Source: Saccharina japonica (lineage: Eukaryota; Sar; Phaeophyceae; Laminariales; Laminariaceae). Taken from it: a stretch of 64,000 nt of DNA. The notes under the pieces were generated by a model. The model worked only from the letters and a program-made list of their open reading frames with translations. It made no database searches and was not told where the DNA came from. Below, in pieces: positions 11,193 through 23,234 of the stretch. The stretch is taken from the NCBI GenBank assembly GCA_008828725.1, contig MEHQ01004134.1, forward strand, positions 96,504-160,503. Reading direction: 5' to 3'. A program made the position numbers and the translations under genes. Numbering within the stretch: position 1 is the first letter of the stretch; every line of letters begins with the position of its first letter.

Positions 11193-12813
11193 TGTGAATT
11201 TGCTTACGGTATCTATACTCGTGGTGGCCCCCCTTGAGTGATACCAGATACCACCCACGGTCATCAGCCATCAGGACGAGTTTACAAAGACGATCGGTGG
11301 GTCGGTCAGCCAGGTCAGCCGATAATTATTCTGCGCAAAAACTTGGGGCAGCAGCAGTCGTCGTCATATTTTGTATTTTGCGAGGCAGCAGCCGAACACA
11401 ACGTTTTTATGTCACGTTGTGACGAGCAGGTATTAGGGCTCCGACCTGACCGTGCGGCTTGTATGTTAAACGCTATACGTCGTATTGGTTGGGCGGGATG
11501 AGGGTGGTCGCGGGACAACCACGACAGCTGCGGGGATTACAGCAGTATATATATAGTATACCTGGTATGTTTATTTCAGACTGTTTAATTTCAATTTTAA
11601 TGTATTTTAATTATTTCTCCCCCCACAAATAGACATACACTTCCTGAATTCTACAGCCTCAGATTGTGCCCCCCTCATACGGGATGTACACCCTACATGA
11701 GGACATATAAAATCCGTAAGTACGCGCGATCGAAGTATTGCACTCAGCTAGCAAAGATGAGCTTCGACGAAATCCTCGAGCTCACAGCTGTTGTTGTTTT
11801 TTATTTAAAAAAAATATATATATATGTAGCGCACAAACTCAGCAACGCATGTTTTGCATGTTGCGGGCGCTGTTTTGCGTTCGAAATCAAAGGTATTCGT
11901 ACGTATTCCCACCACACTCTACCTATTCTCTGCTTGAACTTTCAGCACTCGCAGTCTACCGGTACGTTATACGCTGTACGTGTACGTATACAACAGCAGT
12001 ATATACTTCTCGGACAACATCATTAGAAAACTGCCTCCACGGCAGCATACCCGCATACCCCCCATTATAGTCGAACGCTCAATCGCGCATGTACTCGTAG
12101 AATAGCAGTTACCCCACACAGTCCAGTAGTCGAAGAGACTTCCCGTTTTAATGGTGACTGGTGACTGCTGTTTGGGTAGGCTCTATGATACTGCAATCGC
12201 AGCATTACAGCCCGTCCTATACACAGGTCCATGCCCTGCAGCAGCACTAATGTGCCCGTTCGGAGTTCGGAAGTTCGGCGTCATCTATTATAGTTTGCTG
12301 TATATATGTATGTAGCATATAAAAGTGATGAACGTGAAAAATTAGATGCTAAAAAGAGACTTGTCTTTTTCGGGGCGCCAAGGCCTCTTTCGACCTTATT
12401 ATACTGGTTTTAGTGAAGGGGCGGTCATTCAAGGGGTCAAACCACTTCGAGTACATGTTTGGCAGCAAGCCTCTCGTGGTAGCCTAGAAATGACTGCGGT
12501 TGCCCCTGCCACAGGACGATTTTTTGATGCGCCTGTTTGTATACGAAACCCGAGAACTGGGACAGAACCCTGACCACTCCACAGGCACTATATCACCACC
12601 ACCATACGTACAGCGTGGAAAAAATCACAGACACATGATACACAGGCATTGCACACCAGTACGTACCCGTAAGCGTTGATAGCAGACCCGAGTCCGCCGT
12701 GAAACATGCTGAGAAAATATCAACCTAGCCATATTGCTGTATATCTTGAGGCACGAATATTGCAATCAATGATGGGATAAGCCGTGAGCGGCCCTCCCCC
12801 CGTGGGTAGAATA
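11193..12813. other. Non-coding DNA
   Basis: No gene supported apart from the short MSFDEILE open stretch at 11757. Frames are short and featureless. Confidence 0.35.
11757..11785 (+). CDS. Candidate short coding stretch, MSFDEILEL
   Basis: Begins with ATG preceded by GCAAAG, exactly as at 10349 on the other strand, and reads MSFDEILELTAVVV before low-complexity AT-rich DNA. A related sequence reading ELTADVVV (ending in a stop) lies on the + strand near 14625-14660. The repeated peptide start suggests copies of one gene start or of a transposon-borne exon. No function is assigned. Confidence 0.2.
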
Positions 12814-12814
12814 G

Positions 12815-13031
12815 GATGCAGCTCACCCTTCATGCAACTCGCCCAACACCTCATGGCGCTTCGCGCTTGGTCCAAGCAATCTCGGCCTGGTTGGTGAAGA
12901 CCCAACGTGCTCCGCCCCGGCATTGTAGGGATCCGAGGGTCTATGGTCTATGGGCATACGACTTCGGCCATGCACGACATGAGTACCCCCCCCCCCCCCC
13001 CCCCCCCCACCCCCCCCCCCCCCCCCCCCCT
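12815..13031 (+). repeat. Dispersed repeat R1 with poly(C) end
   Basis: Near-complete core from ATGCAGCTCACCCTTCATGC through GGCGCTTCGCGCTTGG and CATTGTAGGGATCCGAGG to CACGACATGAGTA, then about 45 bases almost all C. It sits about 530 bp upstream of methyltransferase copy A. Confidence 0.75.
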
Positions 13032-13562
13032 GCTATCTCCCCACCGACCGCCCACCCGTCTCCCCCAACTACCCCCACCCTCACCTAACCCCAAACCCAC
13101 CCACCCACCCACCCACCGCCGCCACGGTCACCCGCTCAATTAAACCGTTCCCAAGATTGTGAGCAGGCTCTCACGCCTTCCGCATCGCCCATATGAACTC
13201 GCCGAGGATTGTTGCTCGAACAAAGTACGCCCCTGTCCACCGTGGCGTGTGGTTGAACACCCCCCCCCCTCTCTCCGCCTCCGCTGATGTTTCCACACGC
13301 GGGCGACACACGGCGGTGATTGCCGTATTTTTTGTGTTGGTTTCGCTGTGCTTTTCGCTGTTTGATGAAGGGGATGGACGAGTGTAATCCCCCCTCTCCC
13401 CCCCCCCCCTCTCCGCCTCCGCTGATGTTCCACGTCCTGGCCACGTGTGGCGATGATTGTCGCCTCGTTCGTGTGGGTTCCGCCGCGTTTTTTTGTCGTC
13501 TAATCTGCTCAGGAGAGGGACAAGCGTAAGCGTCGCACGCTTAGACGGAAGCCGGTAGCACC
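13032..13562. other. 5' flank of copy A, tandem duplication
   Basis: Two imperfect copies of a unit of about 140 bp starting CTCTCCGCCTCCGCTGATGT (about 13272 and 13412) lie just upstream of the copy A start. Any promoter for copy A should be here or in R1. I see no clear TATA box. Confidence 0.4.
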
Positions 13563-16500
13563 ATGGCTGCTGCAGTGATGGTCTTGAACGACAAGATGGA
13601 CACCATCGCGACCGTGGCGCAGGACTACTACGACTCTGACAACGCATTCAACTTCTACCGACAGGTGAACCAAATCAATTCATTGACTCGACCGCTGTAC
13701 GGACATATCGGATACTGCTGTATGGTGATGGTGGTGGTGGTGGTGGTAGTGATGATGGCGGTGGTGGTGGTGGTGGTTAAGAATGTTGATGATGACGATG
13801 TTCGATGTTGTCACACCACCGTGCGTGACACCAATTAATAACATCTTATTTAGAGCCAGGCTGGAGTTCTTATTCTTATGTGGGGCAAGATCTGTCCTAC
13901 TCAAATGTCAGTATTTTACAGAGGTTTATCATGTATCGCGTATAACTCGAACCGAACATTCTGCTGCTGCTGTCTCTTTTATTCGATTCTGTTGTATAGT
14001 CAGTCTGCAAGACAAAACTCGCAATACAACTGCAAGTATCTTCAGTTTCGAGTACGTACGTAACATCGGCCCTTTTTTTCGTGCAAAAAATCCTCCAACT
14101 CTGATTCCTAGTAGTTTGTCACCGAAAAGCGAGGTGAACTTTTGAGGGGTTAAGACACGATCGTTTGCCATTTTTTTGTACCCACGAAAGTTGGTTTTTA
14201 GTTTTTGCCAGCAACGCCTCCAGCCCGGTTTCAAGGGCGACTTATAGGGTAACAGTAACATGTGGGGGGGCGGGCGGGTGCGTTGTTGTGGGTCTCGCCG
14301 CTCGCTGCCTGTAGCGCCGAATAAAATACAACAAAATGTGCGGCTGCCGCAACATGCACACACCCCGACCCGAGCCGGTGTTGCCAATATGTTTTGTAGA
14401 CCTGTATCCTTCGCGAGGAATGAGTGTAAAACTCGCGCGAGCGGCCTACCACACGGCTTGAAAAGCTGAGTATGATCAACTTGTACGTCCGCCGAATTAA
14501 TTAACAAATGACGTATCGTAATATTTGCACAACAATACCCTTACATTTTTCTGGAATGCAGAACTTGCGCAGCGGACGTATTACGCAGCTCGAAAAAGCT
14601 GAGAATCAACCACGAAATAACCGGTCGAACTCACAGCTGATGTAGTTGTGATAGTTTTGTGAAACACGTTAACAAGAGATCTCAGCTGTGGGCTGGATAA
14701 TTTCGCAGGAACTGATTTTGATAAACGTCTAAAACGCCACCCCCAGCTGGCCAGGTCGAAATCCATTTTTGCAAGCTCTGCGTGCGATGCTTCGATTGCG
14801 TTTGTTACGGGGTTGCCTCTGTTTTGGCGCTGCTCGATTTGGTTCGTTAGCCTGCGGTGCATCCGTCAGTAAGCTGGTCACCGGCAGCGTGTCCTAGATT
14901 TGTAGTATGGTGGTTGGTGGTGCTGGTGCTGGAGGTAGTCGTAGTGGTGGTGGTGGTGGCAGTGGTAGTGGTAGTGGCGGTGGTAGTTATAATAGGATTA
15001 ATAATTGTCAGCAGCAGCAGTAGTTATCGCAAATCCCGTTTTTTTCACCACGTGCCGAAGACATGGTGCGGCTTGCCGCACCTCGCTTTTCTTGTGAAGT
15101 AGTAGTGGCAGTAATAGTAGTAGTAGTAGTAGTAGTACTCGTAGCGGTATTAATAGCGTTTAAAGGTGTAGGGGCAGTACATGAAGGGGTTTATCGGCAT
15201 GGCCAAAATGGCAGCACGACAAGCCCGACGACATGTGATAGAGTGGGAATGCGAATCGAGCGGCAATCGATACGCGACTTATGCGGGCACACAGAATAAT
15301 CGAAGATTCTCCTATTATAATAGTCTCCTGATGACCCTGAGTTATTTCCCGGGGAGTTGCTTGCTATGTTCGAATCTCCTGGTGATGTTTTTTTTGCTGA
15401 CGATCGGCTGAAACAACTTGAGTTACAACAGCAGTTCACAACACACTGTGTGTCGCCGGCTGATGTTATGACTCGATCCTACGAATGGAATACGGGTCCA
15501 GATTTTCTCCTTGATCCCTGTGGGGGGTATTAATAGTATAGCAGACGAGAACGCCCCCTCCCTCGTTCTCGCCCCCCTCACCCTCTCTTTCGAACGAAAC
15601 CCTCCCGTAGGTAACTTGTCACAGACGAAAACGTCCCCCGTCCCCTACTCCCACCACCCCCTACTCCAATCGAAACCCCTCCCACAGGTATGGGGAGGAG
15701 AACACATCCACGTCGGTATGTACACCAAGCTCCGCGGCGATGACGCCGAGCTTGAAGGAGTGCCCAGGATCACCAAGGCCAGCTCCCTGTGCACGCAAGA
15801 GCTCCTCTCCCGGTGCTTCCCCGCCGGCAAGGGCCCCGCTCCCGACAAGTGCACCCTCATGGACCTGGGCTCCGGGTACGGAGGGACGGCGCGGGTGGCC
15901 GCCAAAGAATTCGGCTGCAAGGTGAGGTTAGGCCGTACGGGGGAGGGCGTTGGATATTGTATACTGGCTGCAGGTGCCGGGTTGAACGAGGTACCCTAGT
16001 AAATGTCAGGGTACAGGTCCGTCTCGCGGCGTTTTGGTGGTTACAATGAACTGGTTAAAAACGATGTCAATGTTAAGGTTTGGGTTTTTGCTTAGTTTTG
16101 TATCGGCATTCCTTTTGCGGAGCGCCACGGTTGGTGCCGAGGAGTCGCGGTTGGAGTGGGAGGAGTTGTGAGGTGCCCGGCACGAGTTGTGTGTGGACTG
16201 CTTGGCGCGAAGCAACCGTGGGTGTGCGGGACACCCGGATTTATTGTTTTCTGTGCTCGGTCGTGCCCCCCCTTGTCGAGTACGTGCGGCGCAAACTGTT
16301 GCCCTAGCTGCTGGTGTCTCGGTCGTGGTCATGACCGTAGTCTTGGTCTTGTCGGAAATGGCGCGCTCCGTCCTTCCTCTTCTCCACGGGCCTCAAAAAC
16401 CGAACTCGCCAAAACAAATTGAGACCAACTTTTGGACGTACGACGTCCCCCCCCCCCGAACTCCTCCCATCTGCCCTGGTATGCCCCTCCATGGCAACGC

Positions 16501-17729
16501 CTCCCCAAGGTGGTGTGCATCAACATCGCCAAGAGAGAGAACGGAATCAACGCCGCCCTGACCAAGGCCGCTGGGCTGGAGGGCAACATCGTTATCCCCG
16601 GGGAGAAGTCGTTCTTTGACACGGGCGTGCCGGACTCCAGCTGCGACGTGGTCTGCTCCCAGGACGCGCTGCTGCACGCGGGATCGGAGCGACACAGGGC
16701 GCTGGCGGAGGCGGCGCGCGTACTGAAGCCTGGGGGCAGGATGGTGTTCACCGACATCATGCAGTCGGAGGGAGCTGAAGCCAAGGATTTGCAGGAGGTG
16801 AGGGGAAGGGGGAGGGGAGGGGGGGGGAGGAGGGCGGTGTACTCGCGGAGTTAATGCATGTCGCGTAGTCGTATGGCCATAGACCGGGGGGGGGGGGGGG
16901 CGTTGGAGGAGGAATTGGGGCACGGCGTTCAGCATGTGCTTACTGCTGTAGATTTGTTGTATTTGTGAGTTTTTTTTTCCCTCGGGCGGAAGTTGATTGT
17001 CTGCCTGCTGGACTCGTTTAAGAGCGTCCTGCTGTTGCTGCGCACCAAACAAAGGCCGACTGTGTGTGCCGTCGATAAGAGCGGGGCTCGAGGTCCCTAC
17101 GATAGAGTCGATGGTGTCTAGCCTAAAAACGGACACGCCCTTTCGCCCGACCCTTTTCCCACCTTTAACAAGCGTAAACACGCGCGGTCGTGCCAGCGCC
17201 GAGGCTCAACTGCTTTGAATGAAATCTCTTGGGCAGCGTGGGGGGAAACATGGTTTATGAATACAACACTACCCCCCCCCGCCTCCGCGGTTGACCTCCA
17301 CCGCTTCCCCCCGATTCGTTTTTTTTTAATTCTTCATTTTTTTATTCAAATATATTAAAAAAAAAACAGGTGTACCAGCGCATCCACCTGGATGACATGG
17401 GCACGCCGAAGTCCTACGAGCGTTGGAGCAAGGATTACGGCCTCGAGTTCGTCGAGTTCGTCGACCTGACCGCCAACATCGAGATTCACTACGAATCGGT
17501 GAGATTCGCCGCCGCGGCAAGCCCCCTCTTTCTCAGTATGATGCAGCCCACCCTTCATGCAACTCGCCCAACACCTCGCGGCGCCTCGCGTTTGGTGCAA
17601 GCAATGTCTGCCTGCCTGGTCGGTGTAACATTTGACGCGCTGCGTCCCGGCATTGTAAGGGATGCGAGGGTCTATGGTCATACGACTACGGCCATGCATG
17701 ACATGAGTAACCCCCCCCCGCCCCCCCCG

Positions 17730-17825
<96 letters not shown>

Positions 17826-20800
17826 GGCGGCGCGGTCGCGTGAATATCAACGGCACGATTTGATTCATTTTCTCCGCGTCATGAACCGAGTGGCGGCTCG
17901 ACGGCGGGTAATCTTGGCTCAAGAGCGTTGCGCGGCGTGGCGTCGCGGATCCTTGATGGCAGCCAAGGCGCGCAACGATTCGCAGCGGCAGTGGTTGGGC
18001 GTCGGCGGCAAGGTTCAAGTGAAGCTGTCCAACGCCATTGTGCCCGCGCCAACGGGCAAAACTCTTCGCATCTTTCCCAGAGGCCGGCGGTAGCCGCAGT
18101 TCGGTTGCTTCGGCAGAATAAGGTCTCGATCATCTGTCGACGGCATCATGTGAGGCAAAGCGGCGCCGGCTCCACCGGTATCTACGCACAAAGCAGTCGG
18201 CCAAGGGCGCGGCAACGTGGGTGTGGAATCGGCACTACTATCGCTTTGTGAAACCGGGCGGGACGGTGAGTCGGTGGCCAATAGCGCCGGCGGTGCCGCC
18301 ATATTCATCAAGGATGTGTCAAACAACATGGTCACAACTAATGGATTCTTCCTGCAGGCAGGAGAGAGAGGGTCGCCGAGCGTGCCATCGACAGCGAGGG
18401 TCCGCACGACAAGCGTGACGAAAACGCTCCAATATCGTCAGGTCCTTGCTCACGGATCTGCATCCTCGTCAAAGGCTGCATGCTTGGCGTTGAGAGGGGG
18501 ACATAGCAGCCCCACATCGTGATTGTAAAACCCGGTGACCCTCGAACGGGACCAATATCTTCTCGTCGCGTATTGTCGCGATGGAAAACGGTGAACCCGC
18601 GTGGAATTCACGTCGTGCAACCCGAACGAGGTCGCAACCTTGCGGGTCAGGGCGACTACACACAGCCAGCGGGCGGGGTCTTTGCAGTCGACATTATTCC
18701 CTCGAAATGCCGAGAAAGACTTCCCCGTCACGGATACGCTTCGCAGAAACATGCAGCGTGGAGGGTGATGTCCCAGATTGGCCTCTGAGCACCAAATCAG
18801 CCGAGGGCGATGGTGAAAAGCACCGCGAGATTATCCGCACCGAGAAGACCAGATGCGCCGCTGGTAACCCACCTGCAATGCTTCGAATAGACTTGCAGGT
18901 CACACCATCCGTGGTTGCCCAATACAAGCCTCTACAAGCTGCCAAGTGATGCGCTTCCTCTCTTCCGACAATCGACTAATGCAAATCCCGACTGCCGCTA
19001 GCGAAGATGTCCAACAACACCTTCAATGCATCCGAGGGATTCAATGACCTTTGCCGGGCGGGGGGTCAAGCGATATTCCCTCGCCGACTACCGGAATCGG
19101 GACGCTTCACGCGACCCGGAGAAGCCTACGCGACCGTGATGGAACATGCCTGACCCTGAGGTCTTCGTCACAACCAGGATCACCACCTGCGCTCGATACT
19201 ATTCTCTCAACAATCAATGACGAACCTGCGAGGATCACGCTCAGCGCGCTATCGCTCAAGCGATATGGGCGGCATTGCCTGCTTCGTGTCCGGCGACGCC
19301 AAACCGGCTGAATCGCTCGAAGCGACGCTTCGAACGAAGGATTCCGCATCGACCTGGTGGCAAGTGAGCCCCGGCCCGACCCTCGCGCGAGACTGCCTTT
19401 GAACGCAGGACTGGAATTGCGTCGCAGTGGCCTATCAGTCCTCGCAATCAGACCAACAGACTCGCACAACTATACCTACCTCGAGCAGCGAGGGAAATGG
19501 CGTTCCTGTGCCGGGCCTCTACGCAACCCGTTTTAAATCAGACCGTCGAGCAAATCCGGTCGGTCTCCCTACAGGCTTTGTTTTGTTCGAGATACGACAC
19601 GCAATTCCTTTAAAGCCTGACGAGGCGAGGGCTCGTCACGCGATCTGGACCCCTTTCTCGACCAAAGGATCGGGGCCCGCTATTCAGTACGACGATCGGA
19701 AATTTCTATCGCGCGCCGGAGATTGGATTTCGGTTTCGGACTACGTCGATGGCCTCGAGTTTAACGGAAGGCGGCGACAATCCCCTTCCAGGCTGTCCGT
19801 CGAGGGTGATCGTTGGTGTGCACGCCTCTTTACCTTCCACGCCCTTCTCGAGTGTCGCGGTGCGACATGCCACGTGAGCGAACAGACTCAAGGATTTCTC
19901 ATCGCGTCCGAAGCACTGAAATCTGGCGTCGTTTCAGTTTCTGGGCAACGAACTCTGCGTCGATGACCTCATGGCTTGTGGTCGGCGGGTCGAGCAGCGT
20001 TCCGAGCTTTCAGAACAAGCACGGACCTGGGCTCCACCCAGTCGAGCTTGGCGGGTGGTCCCCGACCTGGTCGCAGCCAAACAACAATGACGCTTCGGGG
20101 CAGAGGCGTTCGGCAGTCTGAATATCAGTCTATTCCAGCTATGGTGAGGGCTGGCCAGCCCATCATGCCGCCTCGAGGACTCTGCTCCGAGTCGCGCGCC
20201 AAACCGCGCATTCCTTGCGGGTCACGCAAAGACAGCGATGTGAGGAACCGTCGCTTATGCTGTGCTCGTGGGAACCGTCTGTCGAGGAAGTTTTGCCCCA
20301 CGTCCGCCCCGATCCCTGGGACGGACAGGGCTGGCTCCGTACAGCAGAGCTGAGTTCGATGGCTATGGCTATTCGAAGTCAGAAGTCCAATGGCGCGTTG
20401 TCGACCACTCCTCATTCACGAAGAAGGTAGCGTCCGTCGACACCGGGAGCGACAGCAGCGCTTCCCCGCAGACGGTTGAAGCGGCCATACGCGCGCACCC
20501 TGATCTCAAGAAATAGTCGAATCTCGCCGCCAACCCAGTGCAGTCGAGCACACCGCAAGCGCGCTTGGCGGCGCCTCGAAGGCAGCGAAGCCTCTAGGGG
20601 TGCGAGCGATCCCAGCACACAACGCCGACAATCACCAACGCGCACACCGCGCTCGACGCAATTGCGGGTCGAATTGCTCGGCCGCACGCGGCGCGATGAT
20701 GCCGACGCTCGAAAGATGGCGGCGGGTGCGGCGGTGGGCCAGGAGGCAGCGCTGAGGGTTGACACACGAGTGCGTTTGGCCAGCTCTGCATTGCTCAGGC

Positions 20801-22828
20801 GTCCATCGTCGCGTAGCATTGCGGAGCAAACGCCGATCGGATTGCGGTCAAGGACCAAGAAGTATCTTCCATTTTTAGTCGATCTCCTCTATACGCTCTT
20901 CGAAGATTATGCCCGAAATAATGTAATTACTGTTGGCCATCATAATGGGTCAAATCGAAGAGCACCTTTCAATTCGAGTGTTGGTTATCGGTCGAGGCCT
21001 CTTTCACCTGAGGCGGAAAACGGGCACATGTTGGACTCTTTCGAGCGCTACCGCCCTGAACCTTTGGGCCGACCGCCGATCAGAGAAAGGCTGGAGCGTT
21101 GAGCCGTGCATCAGCCATCCGAGCAGCGGACGGACATCGACCCGTGACGTACGGTACAATCATTTTTGTTTTTTTCGTTTTTCCCCTGAATTTACGTTGC
21201 GGGTCCTGTGTGATGACTCAGCTGGTTTTGAACAAGACGCGGCAGAGATGTGCGCGGACACACCCGGTGCCTTCATTGTGTGCCTATCGTGGAAGACCCC
21301 TTCAATGTGGAAACGATTCCATAATGGCGCATGCCGAATGTTTAATAATGCTGTGCCTAACAACGACGTTCAGATAGATTTGGGCAATTGTCATTGAACG
21401 TGATGGCCTTTGGTTGCTGTTATTTTTCACTGTGTGCCCAGCGGCTGTCATTCCGGCAGGCACTTCAGACAGCAGTCTGCGTGCTCGCATCTTGGTTCCC
21501 ACGCCTTACCGTGTGTTTTTTGTACAGAAATAAGCACTTCAGAACAGTAGTTACGCTGTAAGCGGCAAATTCATTGGTAAAGAGTGGGAGGGGCGGGGGG
21601 GGGACGAATGGCTGCTGGTAGTCGAATGAGATTGCGGGCGTGTAGTTCATTTTTGGACACAGCAATAACATGCCTAGGGATTAGGTGTACCTCCTTCGGA
21701 CTTGTGTATCCTTTCCTGCCTATGTACGCTGTTCTTTAGGATTCTCTGATGGCTCTGCACTTTGTGAGCCAACGCCGTGAATCTTGCTAATCAGACTATA
21801 GGGATGCACTGAAACGAGTTTAATGTGAAAGATAAAACAACAAACAATCTCCCCCCACTACGGTTCGTGCCTTGAATTTTTATCTCGAGAAGATTTCACG
21901 CCCGTTACTTCCCTCGTCGACTTGCATCGAATTGCGCCTACCCATGCCATCATACTAGGCGCTCTCAGCAGTTGATTCCGCTTTTTTAATATATTTTACA
22001 GGTACCGCTCACACTGAATTATTAATAGCGGTATACCAGGTATTGAGTATCGTATCGCTCCTATCTAACCCTCACTCACTGTACCGCTCCTCTCGACTGT
22101 CTTGCCACCTCTAGTTATTTACTGTGTCGCGTCGTGCAGTCGTTTCTTTGGAATACACATGGTACTCCGCCCCCCGCCCCCCCTCAAGCACATATCTCGG
22201 TTGGCAGTCAATAAAATACGTCGGTTGCCCGTCGGTCCAGTTGTTGCCCGTCAAGGCCTGTTTAGACTTGACTATACTAGTTGCAGTGCGGGGAGTTCCT
22301 TGACGGTTGTCTTTGACGGCTATCCGTCAAATCGACGGTCTAGTTTTGGCCTGAAAATTACACTAAAATACGCCAAAAAACACGAAAAACCGTAGACTTA
22401 CATACATGTGTACTACATCAGTAGTAGGGGGAGCATAGTAATCCGGACCCAGGACGAACACAAAGAAAAACAATATATTCCAGTATTTTTACTATTAATA
22501 ATCATATTTGGTCCTGATTACTATTTTCCCCCGTAATACGTAGTTGTAGTGTGGGGAGTCGCTTGACGGCTGTCCGTCCGTCAAGGGACAAGAGTTCCGT
22601 CAACCACCATATATATATACATATTTCCCTCAGGGTGTACGTGGTACCGCACACGCCTTCTCCTTCCTGCGATGGAAAGCTTCGGGAGGAACACGTGGTA
22701 CGAAGGGTGCGCGAGGTAGATACCGCGCACGCCTTCTCTCCCTGGCATGGAAGCCCTAGAATGACGCACGCGCTGCCGGAAGCTCGGGATGTCGCGCCTT
22801 GATCGATGAACGACGTCCACGGGGATCG

Positions 22829-22875
<47 letters not shown>

Positions 22876-23234
22876 CACGAATACCGCTCTGAACGGATAT
22901 ATATGGACCGTTGGTGCACTAATGTGAACAACAAAGCGGTCCTTACATTTCCGCCCACACGTAGTGGTGTAACAGCTACTGCTGTAGTTGAGTTATGCTG
23001 AAAATATTACTTTTCGTTGCCGAGTAGCGCTGTAATATGCTTCTTGCGTAACGCCGCATTTCCCCCCCCTCTTGCTGGCTCCACCGGTAGGTTCGAAAGG
23101 TGCTCGTGTCTCGTCGCGGCGACCTGGAGGGTGTAGAGGAGCAGTTCATCGACAACATGTCCAGGGGGCTGGACGCCTGGACGTCGGCAGCGGGGCGCGA
23201 CCTCATCCGCTGGGGGTTCATAGTGATGCAAAAG
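13563..23234 (+). CDS. SDMT: Sarcosine/dimethylglycine N-methyltransferase, copy A (5 exons)
   Basis: Exons: 13563-13664, 15688-15921, 16510-16797, 17370-17498, 23091-23234, together 299 codons. The product would transfer methyl groups from S-adenosylmethionine to sarcosine and dimethylglycine, giving the osmolyte glycine betaine. Order of features: YYDSDNAFNFYRQ then VWGGEHIHVGMY (N-terminal substrate-side motif of SDMT enzymes), LDLGSGYGG-type SAM motif I in exon 2 (MDLGSGYGGTAR), CSQDALLH and LKPGGRMVFTDIMQ in exon 3, QRIHLDDMGTPKSYERW in exon 4, LIRWGF near the C-terminus in exon 5. The length fits bacterial SDMTs (about 280 aa). The start ATG at 13563 follows GTAGCACC. All introns are phase 0 with GT-AG ends. 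Intron 4 is about 5.6 kb because of inserted bacterial-like and repeat DNA. No stop follows exon 5 directly; a tiny last exon or read-through is possible. No internal lesion is seen. Confidence 0.85.
13722..13783. repeat. GGT trinucleotide repeat
   Basis: GGTGGT/GATGGT run in intron 1 of copy A. Confidence 0.7.
14905..15140. repeat. GGT/AGT trinucleotide repeats
   Basis: Runs of GGTGGTGGT and AGTGGTAGT (14905-14990) and AGTAGTAGT (15108-15140) in intron 1 of copy A. The Val-rich frames are shadows. Confidence 0.65.
16838..16902 (-). repeat. Dispersed repeat R1, short fragment
   Basis: ATGTCGCGTAGTCGTATGGC followed by CATAGACC and a G tract. It is an inverted R1 fragment in intron 3 of copy A. 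Confidence 0.5.
17537..17822 (+). repeat. Dispersed repeat R1 with 114-base C tract
   Basis: R1 core at 17537-17708, then 17709-17822, which is C apart from three Gs. It lies in intron 4 of copy A, about 40 bp after exon 4. The very long C tract directly abuts the bacterial-like segment. Confidence 0.8.
18140..18365 (+). pseudogene. Autotransporter-like passenger fragment, frameshifted
   Basis: One frame reads GAGSTGIYAQSS, then after a frame change NVGVGIGTTIAL-like and GESVANSAGGAAIF. This cadence (GxxxxGIYAQS, glycine-rich, VGVGIGTT) is that of beta-helical passenger domains in alphaproteobacterial autotransporters. At least two frame changes are needed. The match is by eye to a repetitive family, so it is tentative. 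It could instead be another repeat-rich bacterial surface protein. Confidence 0.3.
20345..20860 (-). pseudogene. Lrp/AsnC-family transcription regulator, frameshifted
   Basis: From 20858 downward the - strand reads VLDRNPIG..LRDDGRLSNAELAKR, the N-terminal helix-turn-helix of Lrp/AsnC regulators. After frame changes it reads GIIAPRAAEQFDP (hinge), FDYFLE.RVRAYGRFNRLRG and GEALLSLPV...FFVNEEWSTT, matching the GDFDYxLxxRVxDMxxFxxL and GETLLxLPGVxxTxTxxVMEE blocks of the RAM/effector domain in the right order and spacing. Three or more frameshifts interrupt it, so no product can be made from this copy. Lrp-type proteins are prokaryotic regulators of amino-acid metabolism and are out of place in a eukaryotic intron. 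Confidence 0.55.
20901..23090. other. Remainder of copy A intron 4
   Basis: Algal-type sequence resumes. A + strand stretch near 21170-21397 (RVLCDDSAGFEQ... to a stop) is open without a recognisable domain. 22245-22620 holds inverted GTCAAGG/CCTTGACGG repeats, and 22829-22874 is a C tract of about 45 bases. Confidence 0.35.
22245..22620. repeat. CCTTGACGG/CCGTCAAGG foldback repeats
   Basis: Two copies of a motif close to GTGTGGGGAGTCGCTTGACGG, each followed by GTCCGTCAA-type inverted units. The same family, in the other orientation, forms the array at 25538-25785. Confidence 0.55.

Larger units (their letters stand above)
17830..20900. other. Bacterial-like, frame-broken insert in intron 4 of copy A
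   Basis: From just after the C tract to about 20.9 kb the sequence changes character. It is GC-rich and dense in CG-containing hexamers, it has no microsatellites or algal repeat families, and many mid-length frames are open on both strands. Two segments read as bacterial protein families when frames are changed: an autotransporter-like passenger (18.15-18.35 kb) and an Lrp/AsnC regulator (20.86-20.35 kb, - strand). Frames break every 50-150 bp. Either an old bacterial insertion has decayed, or a low-quality bacterial read was joined into the assembly. I could not identify the genes in 18.4-20.3 kb. Confidence 0.5.

Noticed and set aside
19427..19966. 179-codon + frame in the bacterial-like segment
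   Set aside because: No recognisable family, and the neighbouring frames are broken, so I do not name a gene here.
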